From Verrucomicrobiota bacterium (lineage in GTDB: Bacteria > Verrucomicrobiota > Verrucomicrobiia > Opitutales > Opitutaceae): a stretch of 7,126 nucleotides of DNA. A program made the translations under genes and the position numbers. Below the pieces are notes generated by a model. The model made no database searches and was not told the origin of the DNA. It saw only the letters and a program-made list of their open reading frames with translations. Below, in pieces: positions 6,139-7,126 of this stretch. Each line of letters starts with the position of its first letter. Position 1 is the stretch's first letter. The DNA is taken from assembly GCA_023426435.1 (NCBI GenBank), contig JAFAAS010000047.1:1-7126 (forward strand), given 5' to 3'.

Positions 6139-7026
6139 ATGCACGCTCAACTCTCCCGACGCGAAGCCCTCACCACCCTCGCCGGCGCCGCCATGATCGC
6201 CACCCTCCCCGGCCTCCGCGCCGCCCAGTCCCAAACCTCCCCCTCGCCCGCCGCACCCGCTTCTTCCGGCGGCTTTCGCCACTCCGTTTGCAAGTGGTGC
6301 TACAACAAAATCCCCCTCGACGAATTCGCCCGCGCTGCCGCCGAAATCGGCCTCCACTCCGTCGAGCTCCTCGGCCCCGAAGACTGGCCCGTCGTCAAAA
6401 AATACGGTCTCACCTGCGCCGTCGCCAACGGCACCACCACCATCCCCGACGGCTTCAACCGCCTCGAGAATCACGCCAAACAGGTGCCGACGATGATCGA
6501 ACGCATCAAGGCCTGCGCCGACGCCGGCATCCCCAGCGTGATCGTCTTCTCCGGCAATCGCGCCGGCATGTCCGACGAACAGGGCCTCGAAAACTGCGTC
6601 GTCGGCGTGAAGAAAATCGTCGGCGAAGCCGAGAAACGCGGGGTCACCATCGTCATGGAGCTCCTCAACTCCCGCGTGAATCACCCCGACTACATGTGCG
6701 ACAAAACCCCGTGGGGCGTCGAACTCGTCAAACGCGTCGGCTCCGAACGCTTCAAACTCCTCTACGACATCTACCACATGCAAATCATGGAGGGAGATGT
6801 CATCCGCACGATCCGCGAAAACGCCCAATACATCGGCCACTACCACACCGCCGGAAATCCGGGCCGCCACGAATTCGAACCGCAGGACGTGCAGGAGCTC
6901 AACTACCCCGCCATCATGCGCGCCATCAAAGAAACCGGCTACACCGGTTTCGTCGGCCAGGAATTCGTCCCCAGCCGCGATCCCCTCACCTCCCTTCGCG
7001 AATCCATCAAAATCTGCACCGTGTAA
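6139..7026 (+). CDS. Tat-exported xylose isomerase-like TIM-barrel protein (hydroxypyruvate isomerase-like)
   Basis: This 295-residue protein starts with a twin-arginine signal, SRREALTTLAGAAM at 6-19, ending near LRAAQ (26-30), followed by a Ser/Pro/Ala linker to about residue 45. The rest is an AP-endonuclease-2 / xylose isomerase-like barrel. Candidate metal ligands are Glu174 (VMELLNS), Asp210 (LLYDIYHMQ), His236 (GHYHTAGNPGRHE) and Glu275 (FVGQEF). The NSRVNHPDYM and GHYHTAGNPGRHE blocks resemble hydroxypyruvate isomerases, which interconvert hydroxypyruvate and tartronate semialdehyde. Exported members of this fold in Verrucomicrobia and Planctomycetes are numerous and mostly untested, so an epimerase or isomerase acting on another sugar is equally possible. 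The start is the only ATG that places the Tat motif correctly. No Shine-Dalgarno sequence is visible. It appears monocistronic, with its own terminator 15 bases after the stop. Confidence 0.88.
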   Translation: MHAQLSRREALTTLAGAAMIATLPGLRAAQSQTSPSPAAPASSGGFRHSVCKWCYNKIPLDEFARAAAEIGLHSVELLGPEDWPVVKKYGLTCAVANGTTTIPDGFNRLENHAKQVPTMIERIKACADAGIPSVIVFSGNRAGMSDEQGLENCVVGVKKIVGEAEKRGVTIVMELLNSRVNHPDYMCDKTPWGVELVKRVGSERFKLLYDIYHMQIMEGDVIRTIRENAQYIGHYHTAGNPGRHEFEPQDVQELNYPAIMRAIKETGYTGFVGQEFVPSRDPLTSLRESIKICTV

Positions 7027-7041
7027 TCCGATCCGCGGTGG

Positions 7042-7069
7042 AGCCCGCCGTCCCCGGCGGGCTTTTTTT
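7042..7069 (+). terminator. Intrinsic terminator of the TIM-barrel gene
   Basis: AGCCCGCCG (7042-7050) pairs with CGGCGGGCT (7055-7063) around a TCCC loop, and the T-run extends to 7069. It is a strong plus-strand rho-independent terminator. Nothing recognisable follows in the last 57 bases. Confidence 0.9.
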
Positions 7070-7126
7070 GCGCCCGCCTCCCGAACCCACCCCCGCCCGC
7101 CACGGTCCGTCCCCTCCGTGCAGCGC

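Noticed and set aside
6043..6870. Minus-strand open frame of 275 codons opposite the TIM-barrel gene
   Set aside because: It is Asp/Gly/Ala-rich low-complexity sequence typical of antisense reading of a GC-rich gene, with no recognisable domain.

Overview
The window is a GC-rich chromosomal segment. It most likely comes from a Verrucomicrobiota bacterium, probably of the Opitutaceae type, but this is inferred from gene content and was not tested by a search. The pointers are a TIGR04138 (Minf_1886-type) protein, a family typical of the PVC superphylum, two Tat-exported proteins typical of such genomes, and strong G/C bias at third codon positions. No large mobile island, CRISPR array, tRNA or rRNA is visible.

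Layout. (1) Bases 1-209 hold the 3' end of an IS630-family insertion sequence, whose transposase frame is cut by an in-frame TAG. (2) Bases 230-4516 are a minus-strand cluster of four genes read right to left: a TIGR04138 protein, a two-domain M16 zinc protease, a DUF3445 / heme-dependent oxidative N-demethylase (HODM) alpha-like protein, and a small exported EF-hand protein. A hairpin that suits the minus strand follows at 230-259. (3) A short divergent region (about 4493-4644, AT-rich on its right side) separates this cluster from a plus-strand Fur-family regulator, which ends at a strong intrinsic terminator (5191-5219). (4) A Tat-exported Fe/Mn superoxide dismutase converges on it from the right. 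(5) Across a 114-bp divergent gap lies a plus-strand, Tat-exported TIM-barrel protein of the xylose isomerase-like / hydroxypyruvate isomerase type, closed by a strong terminator at 7042-7069.

How the genes may work together. The first three genes of the minus cluster are closely spaced (13 to about 50 bases) and are probably co-transcribed. They share no obvious pathway. The Fur-family regulator next to a superoxide dismutase suggests metal or oxidative-stress control, but no convincing operator was found, so this is inference. No clear new multi-gene system stands out. The points most worth checking are a probable 1-nt frameshift at the M16 C-terminus, the IS630 internal stop, a Fur protein lacking both usual CxxC motifs, and a HODM alpha-like protein without its usual redox partners.
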